Below, piece by piece: positions 12,196 to 23,040 of a stretch of 45,975 nucleotides of DNA (position 1 is the stretch's first letter; each line of letters opens with the position of its first letter). The stretch lies in NCBI GenBank assembly GCA_029298735.1, contig JANSLP010000264.1:1-45975 (forward strand), read 5' to 3'. Both the position numbers and the translations under genes were made by a program. The DNA comes from Ophiostoma sp. CBS 140.51. Taxonomy: Eukaryota; Ascomycota; Sordariomycetes; Ophiostomatales; Ophiostomataceae. Below the pieces are notes generated by a model. The model saw only the letters and a program-made list of their open reading frames with translations. It was not told the DNA's origin and ran no database searches.

Positions 12196-13376
12196 TTAAA
12201 TTGTGGACTCCATCCCTAGTGGTGCATACCCTGGCGTCGTCACGGAGAGTGGTGACCATACAGGCAGATCTTCCAGCCGGGGTTCAGAGGTTGTCGACGA
12301 CAGAGAAGAGAGGGAGGCCGATGGGGAGTGCAGATTGGACTTGCGTCCCAATGGCATGTCTAGCGGCAGGGCGAGAGACGACACGAAGTCGAGCGTGCCT
12401 CGGCGCCGGGCCCGCTCATGTGGACAGCGGCCCTCACCGGCCGAGCGGCGGTGGCTGTGGAACGAGCACTGGCGGAACCCGAAATGGCGGTCCTCGCGGC
12501 GCAGCTGGTTGCTCGAGATGCGCAACTGTGGGTTCTTGATGCGGGCGTCGGCACGGCTGGCCTTCATCTTACGCGTGTGGGCGTCGTACTCTTCCGCGAG
12601 CGGAGCGAGGACCAAAAGAGAGCGGAGCTCGGCATGGTCGTCTTCGCCGCTGTTGGCGAGCGTCCATCCGAGGAGGGCAACAGCCCACTTGCGCAGGCGG
12701 CAGGCGGCCAGAGGATCGGCCTCGATGTACAAAAAGCGCAGGAGAGCTGGTGTGGCTGTCCAGTCGAAGCGCAGATACAAGTCCTGGAGAGCGTCCATGA
12801 CGGCATCTTGGAGGACAGGGATGTCGACAATGGCGGCAAAGAGGTGGAGGCGGACGAGGTGCCAGTGGAGATCGCTCAAGTTGGCAGAGGCAGAAGGAGG
12901 AGTGTCGGAGTCGGCATTGTTGTTGTTGTGAGAGTCTCTGTGGACTTGAGGGTGAAGAGTGATGACCTCGTGGGAAGTTGCCTCCCGGGCGAGAATGGTG
13001 ACGGCATCCTCAACCACGGAACGGAAGGCATGGCGGCGGTATAGCCAGACCACAAACAGCTCAAAGACATCGGCAGACTCACCCGACAGCCAGATGAGAG
13101 TGGTGGGCTGTGAGGGTGAAGAGGGTGGTGGTGTTGATTCTGGTGAAGAGGATGGCGAAGAGGATGGTGAAGAGGGCGTCGTCAGACCTTCCGGGACGGC
13201 ATCGATGCTGTCACGGAAGAAAGGGCTGCTGTCACACAGCATGGCCCGGTGGACAACAAACTCGCGGTGGTCGGGGCCGACGAGGACACGGAGGAGGTCG
13301 CTGCGAGTGTAAGTAAGAAGAAAAAAGAAAAGAAGAGAAGAGAGGGCTGAGGGCTGGTGAAGACTTACGAAGCCAT
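12196..13376 (-). CDS. BTB/POZ domain protein with an 8-nt first exon
   Basis: Two exons, 13369-13376 (only ATGGCTTC) and 12196-13300, encode about 370 residues. The 68-bp intron (13301-13368) has the perfect donor GTAAGT, a CT-rich tail and the acceptor CGCAG, and splicing yields MASDLLRVLVGPDHREFVVH. That string plus AMLCDSSPFFRDSI is a typical fungal BTB/POZ start, a protein-interaction fold often found in adaptor proteins. The fold continues after a Ser/Pro-rich insert (about 45-70) with TLIWLSGESADVFELFVVWLYRR. Helical C-terminal blocks follow, such as LVRLHLFAAIVDIPVLQDAVMDAL, then a basic tail. No kelch, MATH or BACK partner domain is recognisable. An in-frame TAA lies 15 nt upstream of the ATG, so the start is firm unless another upstream exon exists. 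The intron has no in-frame stop, so unspliced RNA would give a longer open frame lacking this ATG. Confidence 0.85.
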
Positions 13377-15006
13377 TGTGTTGATGTGTTAATGAAAGTC
13401 GATCGATCAGACAAAAAGCATCGAACCACATGGGACGACGGTGACGACAAAGAAGGACGATGGTGACGAGGACAAAGAGACAGGACGACAATCGACGATG
13501 GACAGCAAAAGGTACATGAGACAAAAGAAGAAAAAAGAGGAGACTGGTACTCTTATGCATCTCTCGACATAAGTCGACTATGAAGAGACTATGAGCCCAA
13601 AAGAGCCCAAGAGAGTCCAAGAGCACCCAATTTCTGGCACAGCCGGGCTGTCATGGAACGATGTGAGCCAGGGTCTTGGGTGCTTGGGTGAGAAGTGGAA
13701 TGGGGGCAAGCGGATGGGGGCCGCGGATGGAGTGTGCACGGAGACATTGGCCGGGGTGATCAGAGGATCACTTCTTACTCAGTGTGTATGTAAAGAGAGA
13801 AGGGAGGGGCTTGACCTCATCCCACGATCCCTGGCCAAATCTGCATCACCAACGCTTCATGGCTTGCCGGTGTGGTGGTGAGAGGGGCACGGGGGTGGTC
13901 CGTGGTGAGGTGGGTGTTTCTGTAAAAAGTACGAAGTACGGAGTAGCGAGTATGAGATTGATAACGATGACAGCTTCTTCTTTAGTCTTTAGGCCTTGTT
14001 ATTTTCAACTTTGTTTGGTGACGTTTTTCTTTCTTTTTGCTGTCTAACTTCTACGACGTATATGACACTGCCCTTCTTGTGTTAATCACTTTCACCATTT
14101 AGCTGCTTTGATGATTCGTCAAAGTGTCTGCAGCTCTCGTCCCATTTTACGGGATCACCCTCAAGCTCGAAACAGTGATCTGAAGTGATGCTCGCCCGCA
14201 TGCTACCCTGAGTGCTGTTGAGTATTATTGAGTATTATTATGTGCTATCGTGCTGGTTGTGTATTAATCTTGTCGTCGTCTCGTCTCCTTAATTACTGGC
14301 CTGCCCTCGTCCACCCTACCTGGCCACGTTTTGTGAAGGTCTCGTTTCGTTTCTGCCCTCGTTTCTGTTTTTCGTCCCTTTTTCTGTTTTCCTTCAGTTT
14401 TTTCAGCATTGCAGTTGTCCTCCCCTTTTTTGTCCCCAGTGAGGTACCATTTTGCTGTTTCACGGGGTTTCGTGGTAAACGGAGCCTTGTTCCCTTTTGG
14501 TCTTGGTGTCTCTTCGAGCTCCTCTTTTGGGCGTTCCTCCTGTCCCGACAACCCCTGCTCCGGAGGTCAGAGCCACGAGGCACAGGTGGGACAAGTGACA
14601 CAGTGGGGACGTTGTTCTTTTGGCTCTGGTGGTGGTCTGCATCTGCAGCAGCACTCCTGCCCGTCAACTTAAATCTCAACATCATCTGTGCTGGGAGGGG
14701 AGAGGTAAACAAATAATCAATGCAATAACTTTGATTTTGTTGATGTCTTCTGGTGCCATTTCTTTTGATTTTCGACTACGTTTTTGTTAAAGAGCTTCTT
14801 GTCAAAAAGCTTCCCTCGTCGTAACCTACCTTCAACCTGTCACCCCCCCTGTCAGCTTTCTTGGCCTGGCCCCTGCTAGAGGGTTGTGCTCCCCCGTATT
14901 TTTTGTTACCCTTTTTTACGTTTTTTACGCCACCAGACAGGGCTCCCAAACGCTGGGCCGTTGTCTTTTGTGTAAGCGGATGGAACAGTACTTACAGGCT
15001 ATCCGA

Positions 15007-15069
15007 AAGCTCAGGAAGTTTTTGGATCCTTTTGGAGCCTTTTGAGTTTTTCGAACTTCCACTGAGCTT
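15007..15069. repeat. Imperfect inverted repeat
   Basis: The arm AAGCTCAGGAAGTT (15007-15020) is matched by the reverse complement of AACTTCCACTGAGCTT (15054-15069) apart from a two-base bulge, leaving a 33-nt loop. It could form a hairpin in RNA of either strand. It lies 65 bp before the heptamer array, and I see no gene it would serve. Confidence 0.5.
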
Positions 15070-15134
15070 CGCCCACTCCACCAATGTGAATAAAGTTGAG
15101 TAAAGTCCGGTTCTGAAACGTTGGCCAGGCCCGC

Positions 15135-15204
15135 CAACAGTCAACAGCCAACAGTCAACAGTCAACAGTCAACAGTCAACAGTCAACAGTCAACAGTCAA
15201 CAGT
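15135..15204. repeat. Minisatellite: ten CAACAGT heptamers
   Basis: Ten contiguous 7-bp units occur; nine are exact CAACAGT and the second is CAACAGC. They sit in gene-free DNA. Near-perfect identity suggests recent expansion by slippage and likely length variation between strains. Confidence 0.9.
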
Positions 15205-18200
15205 CAAAAGCTCCGAGCTTCAGGTCGAGGTCCCAGCTGCCAGCTCACGTTCTGTTGGCTCGAGTTCGATTCCCAGCTTCCAAGCTGTCGTCTTTCAACT
15301 CCTGTCACTCAAAACATCGTGACTGTTCAACCCTCATTGCTCACATTGAAGGCTGCGCTCTGATCTCAATGTCAATCGTGAATCATCTCGCTTTCTACCC
15401 CTCAAACCTCAATCTCTCTTTACCCCTCATGCACCTCGAAATTGGCAATGTCGACAGAGAGCTTGCATGACATGCAGTGCACCGCACTATTTGCGCACAA
15501 ACATACGCTCGAGCATCGCGGGCACTTGCGCACGCTCATTTTGCCTCTTATTACTTGTAGTCTATTATTTCCAGACATTGGGGATCGCTGGAGAGAGCAG
15601 TTCTGTAACTCTAAACTTTAATGAGGACAAGCACTGGCCGTCGTCTTGCTTTAAGACATCCGGAGTAATACGTCGAAGTTTATTTTCTGCGCCCCTCTTC
15701 TTTCTCTTCTACGGAGAGTGCCGCCCGTTGTTGAAAGGGGTGAAAGGAGGATGCTCCATCATCGGGAGGATTTCAGACATTGTGACATTGTGATACTGTA
15801 TTCTTGTCTTCCCTCCTATTCTTCCACCTTTGTTTTACTTGTTTCTTTTTTTACTCTTCGCTTCCTCTCGTATTTTGCATCATACATCGTATTCTTCTCT
15901 TTTGTTTCTTCTTCCCGTTATGATCCTCCTTTCTGTACCTGTGCTTGCTGAGTTGCTCAGCCGCGTTGTGTTTGGCGGGGTCACTGTTTCCGTCTGTTTC
16001 AAAACCATGCGTTTCACCTGATGTGCAAAAAAGAGAACGAACAAAAGACAGAAGGGGAAGACGAAAGAAAAAACTGTTTCAAAACAACGGCCTGGGATTG
16101 TTGCAGGTTTGTGATAGCACAGTATCTCGTATCTGGCCAAATAGATAGCAATACGGCACAGAAAATGATGTTATCAACCGTGTTTGATGCAATTTTCTAT
16201 AACAGCATACTTTCACAATCACCGCCTTACAAATGGACACTGTAGACTTGTTGTTTTGTATGGCGGTTCGACGTGAAGCCGCTTTCATATCATCGAAGCG
16301 GTTTGAGGCACGAAATCATTATGTAGACAATCTTCCGATAAAATCACTTACAAACAACCAAGAGAAGATAATATCGACTAAAGCTTGAACAAAAAAGAGA
16401 CTTCCTCTCTTGACTGGCTGACAAAAACGGCTGGATGAATAATAAACGGCGGGTGGGAAAAGTGGATAACATACAGTTTAACACGTTAGAAGCACGTTAT
16501 CGACTTTGTACCTGTAAGGCTGAGGAGGCGAATAAGTTGAAGGCAAACTCGCAAATTGAAAAAAAAAAAGAAAAAAAGCCAGGACTACGAAAATGAGTTG
16601 GATCCAGAGAAAAATTCGAGAAGCTTGAAAATAAAATGGATCAGAATAAAGCAAGGAATGAAGAAGAAAAAAATTCCAAAAAAATACGACGTATGTTGCA
16701 GTTGCCGGAATAAGAACACCGACCGAATTCCGAGGCCGACAGGATATGGGACAGAACGACCACTGACAACGAAGCTGCCTTTACGTGTCTTGCACATACG
16801 GCTTCAAGTGGTATGATAAATGCAGGACAACCAACACCTTGTTGGCCATTATCGTAGCACTTTCTTCTGTAAAGAATAAAAGAGGGGAAGACGTCCAAAT
16901 CCAGATCCGAGTGCGAGGATATTGGAAGAAGACAACGTTCTGCCAGTCCGCCGGACCGTCAGTCGGGACAATTGTTGTTGTCGAGATTGCTGTCGGATGG
17001 TTGGCAGCTGTAAAAAGATGCTTTGGAAGCATTTTGAGTTTGTCAGCAGGTGCGGCTCAGAGTGGTGCTGTAGACGTAATAGAGTGGGGCCCTTCCCCGT
17101 TCTTTCCACTTTACGCCCACCTATTTCGTCCATTTCGTCATTCGCGACTGCCGCCACTAACATGCCAGTTGCGACTGCCAATTGGCGATTGACAGTGCCC
17201 TGAACCCCTGGAACTGTTTGTTCACTTGCGCTCCGTCCGAGCCGAGTTGAGATCTTGTCTGACAGACATTTTCTCCAAAAGAACAAAAGATACCAACAGA
17301 CCGTCAGACAGAGTGAGCTCCAACGGGCGAGTGCGAGGATGTAGGACAATACCTCGCTATCGTCCGCCTGTAAATACATATCGACAAGAGATTCAGCAAG
17401 AGGATTGAGTTTAACTTCTGCCAAGGATAACAAGGAAACACACAGGGACAAGACGAGACAGAATTGCATTTAGTCAGCTCGCTGCATCGCGTCGGTGTAG
17501 ATACCGAGGCTTTTTGGGTAGCAGTTGGGAGGGGGACTGCACGAATTGCGCTCACGTCTCGCGTCTTCTCCAGCGAGTTTGATGATCCTCCAGAGCGACT
17601 GCCGTGTCGGGATCCTTCCACTTTGGATGGAGCAACGAAGTATGCGGTCCTCTTCTTTGCGCCTTCCTTGAATTTGTGGTTGTGTTCGCCTGTTCGCTCT
17701 TTCTGTTTGTGCACTCCGAGTGATCCCCGTTGCTTTCCTCTCAGACTCCCTTTCTCCCTTTTTGCCTATCGTACCTGCCTTCCCGATCTCTAACCTATCG
17801 CAACTGGCAGGCGCACCTGCGCATCTCCTACTAACGTTAGTATTAGAAAGCAAGCGCGGGAATATGTTTGACCCCTAACTTAAGCTCAAGTGGTGCCACA
17901 CATGGTCCACTAAAAAGTTCTCAAGTCTCCAGAGGACTCCAAAAAGATAGAAAAAATAGAGAAAAATATACGGCGACGGCGCCATGCACTTTGCAGCTCC
18001 CTCTTTGGCACGTAGGCACGGCAGACCTGTCTGAGTAATTGACTCGCCTTTGAGGTGGCGCCTGCTCGTCTATTCCCCTTTGCTCTGTAATGATTCGGGG
18101 GGCTCTCCGTTCCGCATACGCATGGCGCCTTCCCTCGTAAGTCGTAACGGCATCTCGGCAGCCGCTGTTTTGATTTTGGCCGAGCTCTCTTTCTCTTCTG

Positions 18201-18477
18201 GGCCGTCTGCTTGCGTGCTAAGCAGGCGCAATCCACCTTCTTCTGTCCCCGACCACCTCCTACCTTCCTTGAAGGCCCGCCCCCGCGTACCGACGGCCAT
18301 CGCGCCTGCCGGGCAAAATGCAAATCGCCATACTGAGTAGATTTTCTTTTTTTCTCCTTCCTGCCTTTTTGGCGCCGGAGGACCACTTTTTGTTCCCAGC
18401 AAGGTCTTGGTCCTTGACCCTCTTGAGCTTCTGTAGCCTTCGCTACTTTTCCTTCTTTGTAATTTTTCTTTCTGTAG

Positions 18478-18505
18478 TCCTCCCCTCCCCCCCTCCCATA
18501 TAAAA
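18478..18505 (+). promoter_or_regulatory. CT-rich tract and TATA box of the OYE gene
   Basis: A pyrimidine run (18478-18497) is followed at once by TATAAAA (18499-18505). This pair is typical of strong fungal promoters. If transcription starts 30-60 bp downstream, the mRNA would begin near 18535-18565, so the ATG at 18574 would be the first AUG and the better-context ATG at 18715 the second. Confidence 0.65.
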
Positions 18506-18714
18506 GGCCAAGGTCCCCATCGGTTCCTTGACGATACTCCAAACCTCCTCTCTCCAGTTCAGATCGCATCTTCATGTTCAAGTTGACTTCAGCCTTGATC
18601 CCTTCTTCACATCGACCTTTTGTTCGACACTTGTCTCTTCCTCCCCTCTCTCACTTGAAAAACATCATCACTTTCTCTTCTCAACCTCACAACAACATCA
18701 TACACACCGCCACA

Positions 18715-20004
18715 ATGTCGCGTCCCACTGGCACTACCCACCGCGGCCGGAAGACCGCCAGCTTGCCCGCACCCGGCGTGCCCTTTTACACGCCCGCCCA
18801 CACCCCCTCGACCGGCACCGCTACTCAGTCGACCACCCACGACGGCAAGCCTATCCCGACTCTGTTTACGCCCCACAAGATCCGCGGCGTCGAGTTTGGC
18901 AACCGCTTTGTCGTCTCGCCCATGTGCATGTACTCGGCCGACGACGGCCACTTGACGGATTTCCACCTGGTGCATCTGGGCCAGTTTGCTTTGAATGGTG
19001 CGGCCCTGACCATTGTTGAGGCCACTTCTGTGACGCCCAACGGCCGCATCTCGCCCGAGGATTCGGGCCTGTGGCAGGACAGCCAGATTGCGCCCCTCAA
19101 GCGTGTCGCCGATTTCGTGCATAGCCAGGGCAACAAGATTGGCATCCAGCTGGCGCACGCCGGCCGCAAAGCCAGCACGCTGGCGCCCTGGCACGTAGCC
19201 AAGCGCGGCGAGCACCAGTTTGCCAAGGAGAGCGAGGGCGGCTGGCCCGACAACACCTGGTCCGCGTCCAACATCCCCTATGCGCCGGACTGGGTCAACC
19301 CGCTGGAGATGACGCTGGACGATATCAAGGAGTTGAAGGACAGCTTTGTGGATGCGGCCAAGCGCGCCATTGCCGCTGGTATCGATGTCATTGAGATCCA
19401 TGGCGCCCACGGCTACCTCATGACGCAGTTTTTGTCGCCCACCACCAACAAGCGCACCGACCAGTACGGCGGCTCATTCGAGAACCGCACCCGTTTGCTG
19501 TTGGAAATTACCAAGGAGGTCCGCGCCGTCATCCCCGAGTCGACTCCTCTCTTCCTTCGTCTGTCGGCCACTGAGTGGCTCGAGTCGGCCAACGAGCCGT
19601 CGTGGACCGTCCAGGACACCATCAAGCTGGCCGACCTGCTCCCTTCGCTGGGCGTCGACCTGCTCGATGTCTCGTCGGGTGGCAACTCCCGCGAGCAGGT
19701 CATCAAGATGCACTCGCACTACCAGATCGACCTGGTCTCCCAAATCAAGAAGGGTCTGCGCGAGCAGGGCAGCAAGGCTGCGGAGACGCTGCAGTTTGGT
19801 GCTGTCGGAATGATTTCGACGGCCGAGCTTGCTAGTGAAGTGGCCCAAAAGGGTGGTCCCGTCGAGGCGGACCTCGTCTTTGTGGCTCGCCAGTTTTTGA
19901 AGGAGCCCGAGTTTGTGCGCCGTGTGGCCCACAACCTGGGCGTGCCTGTCCGCTGGCCGAACCAGTACCACCGTGCCCAGTGGAAGCCAGATGCGAAGAT
20001 CTAG
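18715..20004 (+). CDS. Old yellow enzyme, class III (YqjM-like) ene-reductase
   Basis: The gene is intronless and encodes 429 residues from 18715 (context CCACAATGT). It is an FMN-dependent NAD(P)H:flavin oxidoreductase of the old yellow enzyme family, which as a family reduces activated C=C bonds such as those of enones and maleimides. The TIM-barrel landmarks are in order: TLFTPHKIRGVEFGNRFVVS near residue 43, the class III cysteine Cys71 in PMCMYS, the LAHAGRK loop, the substrate-binding pair His229/His232 in IHGAHGYL, then QFLSPTTNKRTDQYGGSFENR. HxxH instead of HxxN and the cysteine in PMCMYS match YqjM-type enzymes rather than yeast Oye1. An in-frame ATG at 18574 would add 47 residues without any Asp or Glu, which could be a mitochondrial presequence or just translated leader. 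The physiological substrate is unknown. Confidence 0.94.
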   Translation: MSRPTGTTHRGRKTASLPAPGVPFYTPAHTPSTGTATQSTTHDGKPIPTLFTPHKIRGVEFGNRFVVSPMCMYSADDGHLTDFHLVHLGQFALNGAALTIVEATSVTPNGRISPEDSGLWQDSQIAPLKRVADFVHSQGNKIGIQLAHAGRKASTLAPWHVAKRGEHQFAKESEGGWPDNTWSASNIPYAPDWVNPLEMTLDDIKELKDSFVDAAKRAIAAGIDVIEIHGAHGYLMTQFLSPTTNKRTDQYGGSFENRTRLLLEITKEVRAVIPESTPLFLRLSATEWLESANEPSWTVQDTIKLADLLPSLGVDLLDVSSGGNSREQVIKMHSHYQIDLVSQIKKGLREQGSKAAETLQFGAVGMISTAELASEVAQKGGPVEADLVFVARQFLKEPEFVRRVAHNLGVPVRWPNQYHRAQWKPDAKI

Positions 20005-20612
20005 ACGAGAAGAGAAAAGAAGAGTTACATATAGAAAACAAGAGCGAGACAAGAACGATAAAGACGATAGATAGCGGTTTGCTCTTTTTTTTGCGAATTT
20101 GATTTCTTATATATAGCCTGCAGTTAGGCCACAATTTCAGCCTTTTTTTTTATTCAAAGCATACAAACATACCTTCTTATAAAATCAATTGTAAATGCTT
20201 GTTTATATGTCGTTCTACAAATGCCAAGACCCACCTAATGCTGACTTCCTTCCATCGTGCCGCGCCGTGGGATGCGCCGAAAAACATCAGATGAAAGCCA
20301 AATACGCGTACGACGTAATGGCCTTGCATCGAGACTGGAGTAGGCAAGAAACAGCGGAGCCACAGTATCTGAGTGGGCATAACACATCTTATGAGAACAA
20401 CGTTGACACTGTCAACACTGGCAAATAAAGCAAGTCAAATATCCTATACCACGTGGGTAGTTCCGCATTAAAAAAAGAAAATCATAAAATAAACCATATC
20501 CTACGTATGCGACGCTATTCCTCTCCCGCTCATCATGTATGCTGCTCCTCGGTCTCTCTCTCACCAATGCCATTACCCGTAGACTGCCAACCCAGCTGCC
20601 GCCTCATCTTCA
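20005..20612. other. Convergent intergenic spacer
   Basis: This spacer holds the 3' ends of the OYE gene (+) and the pyroglutamyl-peptidase gene (-). It is AT-rich with TATATA at about 20108-20114 and several A- and T-runs that could serve as polyadenylation signals. GTTGACACTGTCAAC, a 15-bp palindrome with one central base, lies near 20401-20415. No gene is visible. Confidence 0.6.
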
Positions 20613-21569
20613 CTAATCGCGGTACCACTTCCCCGTGACTGTGTCCGCACCGGGGGCCGCCACACTCGCTGCTGTCGACTCCTTTATATCGGTTGGCTTC
20701 TGTCCCTGGGCCCGGGCCACCACTTCCGACTCCACCAGCGACCGGATCAGCTCCACCACCAGCTCTTTCCCAAAGGCCACGCGCTCGGGCGTCGCTTCTG
20801 CGGGCACGTGCAAAAACGATACCCGTCGGCGTGCATACCGCTCGTCTTCGCCCTTGGTTTCCTGGCCCTTGCGGTATAGATGCGCTAGCGAGCTAAAATA
20901 AATAAAGTCGCAGAGGTAGCGGCCGGCGTCGACCGAAATTCGCAGGTCGGTCCCCTGCGGCGCATGCCCCCGCCAGCGTGTCAGGACATCGTCCAGATCC
21001 AGATCGGACTCGAGCGCGGCGGGCACGCCGTACCAGGGCCACTGGGGGTCGCCGCGGTCGGCGGGGGTGTCGCCGAGCAGTTGGTCGTCGACGTCTCTTA
21101 GGGTATAGCCGTCACGACGACCGACTCTTTCGAGCGCGTAATGGAGACGGGGCCCGGCCATGCCAATGTGGAGGAGCAGGTCAATCTTTGCAGGAGGGAC
21201 AAACTCTTTGTCACCCTCCCCCTCGAGTTTCGTCAGCGTCCCGTCCCATAGTGTGGGCACGAGTTTGCGGACGGTCTGGTAGTTGACGCGTACGGGTTCC
21301 GGGTAGACGACGATGCGGACGGGTGGGACGGTGGGAGATGTCGTCGTTGTTGCAGAGGCTCCTGCTGTCTGCGACTTTGTCCGTGCCGGCAGGTACTCGG
21401 GCAGCCGGCTGGCAATCTCCCACGACGGGTTCTGGGGGTATTCCGACTTGAAGGCCTACAGACGTTAGATGCGACCTAGTTGATATAATTGTAACGAGCA
21501 CAGACTTACATCAAAACCGGTGACAAGGACAGTAAACTCCTCGGCGGGAGTCTCTCCGACGGAACCCAT
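20613..21569 (-). CDS. Pyroglutamyl-peptidase I (cysteine peptidase C15)
   Basis: Two exons (21510-21569 and 20613-21455) encode 300 residues. The 54-bp intron (21456-21509) has donor GTAAGT, a CTAAC branch and a TGTAG acceptor, and joins GAT to GCC in phase 0. The spliced N-terminus reads VLVTGFDAFKSEYPQNPSWE, the family's opening strand and loop. The enzyme removes N-terminal pyroglutamate from peptides and is normally cytosolic. All three expected catalytic residues are present: Glu129 in LERV, Cys202 in DAGRYLC and His236 in SFLHVP. The chain is longer than the roughly 215-residue bacterial enzymes because of a linker after the first strand, an insert around residues 140-170 and a C-terminal tail, which is usual in fungal members. 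The usual glycine after TGF is Asp here, a small departure. TTTATA on the + strand at 21596-21601 gives a TATAAA only 27 bp before the start, probably too close to act as a TATA box. Confidence 0.93.
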
Positions 21570-23040
21570 TGTGAAGACGAGGAGGATGTAGTCGGTTTAT
21601 ATGTAATTGGGGAGGAGGAGGGAAAGAAGGGGAGAAGAAGGAGCAGAAAACGAGTTTTTGGAAACAATCGCAGAAAACAGAACAAGTCGACAATCACGAG
21701 AGGCTGCGGTACAGAGAGCACGGACAGAGAGTACGGACAACCGGGTTGCTAAGTAATTGTTTGGAGAGGGAAAGAGGGCGAGTGGGAGAATGGGGGAATT
21801 GGGCCGCTTTGGGCTTTGGGGGGCGATGAGGTGAGCTGAGGGGGGGAGGAGACAGGTGTGACACGACAGAATAGGGAAGGAGGGAATGACACCAAGTTAA
21901 ACCGGGTGACAAACAGCAGGAGCCAAAAGACAAAGAAAGAAAGAAAGATAGAAAAAGGAAAGAACGCGGTAGCGGGACGAGCCAAGACAAACAGGAGATT
22001 AATCGATGCCAGGACGAAGTATTTGTACAGGAATCAAGAGATTGAGAACCGGTCCTATCTCGCCATTCGTGCAGTCTGTTGTGCAAGGTCGTGTGTCTCG
22101 TGTGATAACGTGTTGAAGCTCGGCTGCAGGAAGAGGAGATCACGGGCAATGAGGAGTTCAAGTTCGGGGGTGGCGGATTTCAGTGGATGTAATGGGTGTT
22201 TTGGCGACTTTGGCAGCTTTTAGTGGACACAGTGGGTTATCGCCAGGCGGGCTATCGGGCTATCAGGGTTGTTCACACCTTACTAGACTTACCCCACACT
22301 TCAACTCGCAGTTTGACAAGACCGTGATAGAAGGGGGGGCATTCGGCGATAGCGCAGCGCTGACAGCCAGCGACAGCACAGCACAGCACAACAAAAAGGG
22401 GGCCCGCTAACTGAAGACGTCATTGGGCAGAGGGGACAGCCATCAGAGTGAAGGATGACAGCAAGATGACAACAATTAGCACGCGACAGTAAACATTGTA
22501 AGACGGGATATCACAGGTATTCAGATTCAATTTGTATTTATGCACAGTAAATTTAATAATAGTCTTCAGTTATAGTTCCAACCAGCATCCAATGCTATAT
22601 AATTTGACAAGTAGACAGGATGAACTAGCAAGAAACCAAAGATGCTCTTAGAAGGCAGCTTTTGATAAGAAAAGAAGACGAAAGTGTTGACAAGAAGACT
22701 GCCATAATAAAGTAACAAAGAAGACAAAAAGAGTCAAAAGCCAAAAGACTTCAAAAAATACAAAACTCCGGTTGGTGTCCCAATGCTGTGTTGTGTCCCA
22801 AGGAAATTTTTGATGATGCTGGAAAAGAGGAAACGAAAAAAGAAAATAAAGTCAAGCTCGTTGTTGTTGTGCCCAAATGCCCAATTGCGCCGCGCATTGC
22901 ACGAAAGAAAAGAAAGGCTCAAAGACCAAAAGACAAAAAGACAAAAAGACAATAAAGATGGTGGTTGAAAAGGGAAGAATGTGTGACAATAAAGAAAAGT
23001 AAAGGAGTGTGTTGTGGATAAGTAGGTTGGTAGAAGTGGC
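21570..23040. other. Intergenic region upstream of the pyroglutamyl-peptidase gene
   Basis: The first 450 bases are strongly purine-rich on the + strand, so CT-rich in the sense of the peptidase gene, as expected for its promoter and leader. The part from 22480 to 22620 is AT-rich. A run of AAAAGAC-like units lies at about 22925-22955. The right end holds the 3' flank of the next minus-strand gene. No coding gene can be supported. Confidence 0.55.

Larger units (their letters stand above)
13377..18498. other. 5-kb gene-free stretch between the BTB and OYE genes
   Basis: The segment joins two divergent genes and probably holds both promoters. The first 200 bases are purine-rich, that is CT-rich in the sense of the BTB gene. 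From about 14230 on, blocks at 14230-14560, 15690-15930, 17640-17760 and 18340-18497 are strongly CT-rich on the + strand. The translations of these blocks are Leu/Phe/Ser-rich and domain-free, so I do not call genes. It also contains the heptamer array at 15135-15204, an inverted repeat at 15007-15069 and a TACGGAGTA nonamer at 13937-13945. Around 16320-16700 the DNA is AT-rich with A-runs. Confidence 0.5.

Noticed and set aside
12203..13044. Long plus-strand open frames opposite the BTB gene.
   Set aside because: They are shadows of a GC-rich coding exon; the minus-strand frame has the BTB motif and clean splice sites.
15205..15300. GTTCGATTCC near 15266 resembles a tRNA B box.
   Set aside because: No matching acceptor stem, A box or anticodon stem could be drawn around it on either strand.
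18574..21569. OYE gene and pyroglutamyl-peptidase gene as part of a secondary-metabolite cluster.
   Set aside because: No polyketide, peptide or terpene synthase, P450 or transporter lies in the window, and the Zn2Cys6 regulator is 13 kb away behind gene-free DNA.
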